Positions 63,788-64,000 of a DNA stretch of 64,000 bases are shown here, one piece after another; position 1 is the first letter of the stretch, and every line of letters starts with the position of its first letter. The notes beneath the pieces were generated by a model. That model ran no database searches and was not told where the DNA came from. It worked only from the letters and a program-made list of their open reading frames with translations. Source of the DNA: Prolixibacteraceae bacterium (GTDB lineage Bacteria > Bacteroidota > Bacteroidia > Bacteroidales > Prolixibacteraceae). The translations under genes were made by a program, and so were the position numbers. The stretch spans positions 1 to 64,000 of the forward strand of contig DOAQ01000010.1 in NCBI GenBank assembly GCA_003506435.1, given 5' to 3'.

Positions 63788-64000
63788 ATGAAAAACCTTT
63801 TGTTATTATTTAGTGTGAGTTTATTTTTGATTGTTAACAGCCAGTCATTTGCAAAAGAAAGACATATCCGGGCAAGTCAAAACCAAGCTCTTATTTCAAC
63901 CGAAAGCGATAATGATCAAGAAACCACCTCAAAAAAACCACACTCAAAAAAGTGGAAAGAGACGGTTATCAAAAAGTGGAATTGCGAAACAAATAGCTGG
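63788..64000 (+). CDS. Exported protein, partial (runs off the window)
   Basis: An open frame from ATG 63788 continues to the last base (71 codons). A signal peptide is clear (MKNLLLLFSVSLFLIVNSQS, cleavage probably after FA), followed by a hydrophilic, Ser/Lys/Asp-rich stretch with SKKPHSKKWKETVIKKW. Family not recognised; the rest lies outside the window. Confidence 0.7.
   Translation, partial: MKNLLLLFSVSLFLIVNSQSFAKERHIRASQNQALISTESDNDQETTSKKPHSKKWKETVIKKWNCETNSW

Noticed and set aside
1..64000. CRISPR array or cas genes
   Set aside because: No regularly spaced repeats with unique spacers and no cas-like proteins were found; the hairpin repeats are irregular.

Overview
The window is a chromosomal segment of a Bacteroidota bacterium. 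The evidence is a near-complete set of type IX secretion/gliding genes (gldH, porP, gldK-L-M-N, a PorW/SprE-like lipoprotein and porX), an ExbB-ExbD-ExbD operon with an additional membrane protein, several exact Bacteroidota-type -7 promoter boxes (TAnnTTTG), and housekeeping proteins of Bacteroidota type. A fucosidase plus an AraC/ThuA/DUF6807/Gfo-Idh-MocA cluster suggests a polysaccharide-using member, perhaps of Marinilabiliales/Prolixibacteraceae; that placement is inference.

Layout. 1-8.9 kb: glgP, exbB-membrane protein-exbD-exbD, tRNA-Ser(GGA), ansA, a TatD nuclease and an Mrp/ApbC ATPase. 8.9-16.9 kb: an alkyltransferase-like gene, trmB, gldH and ricT, a hybrid histidine kinase, holB and pgk. 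16.9-18.8 kb is an accessory patch: a REP-associated tyrosine transposase (RAYT) with hairpin repeats, followed by a run of small unrecognised genes, one frameshifted. 18.8-27.4 kb: leuS, a decayed FISUMP lipoprotein pseudogene, a DMT transporter, a cyclophilin, gdhA, a MITE-like inverted-repeat element and a GH29 fucosidase. 27.7-36 kb: porW/sprE, porX, mlaF-mlaE-like transporter genes and a mannose-1-phosphate guanylyltransferase. 36-47.3 kb: topA, a degenerate arginase-family gene, porP-gldK-gldL-gldM-gldN and, beyond a terminator, a second gldK. 47.5-57 kb: PBP1A, an M20 peptidase and the AraC-regulated UroD-like/DUF6807/ThuA/oxidoreductase operon. 57-64 kb: a DUF2490 protein, a CAU tRNA, ileS-dksA-lspA, and the start of a gene cut by the window edge.

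The most striking object is inside ileS. An in-frame insert of about 150 codons, carrying a DUF559 (Vsr/restriction-endonuclease-like) domain with its putative D...ExD residues intact, splits the catalytic domain between HYPFE and FPADF. Both ends are C-rich, hairpin-forming and related to each other in inverted orientation. It looks like a selfish element that lives inside an essential protein without being an intein. The other unusual items are the RAYT/REP patch, the two gldK paralogues, the conserved-looking but metal-ligand-less arginase homologue in the secretion locus, and several families of small dispersed inverted repeats.
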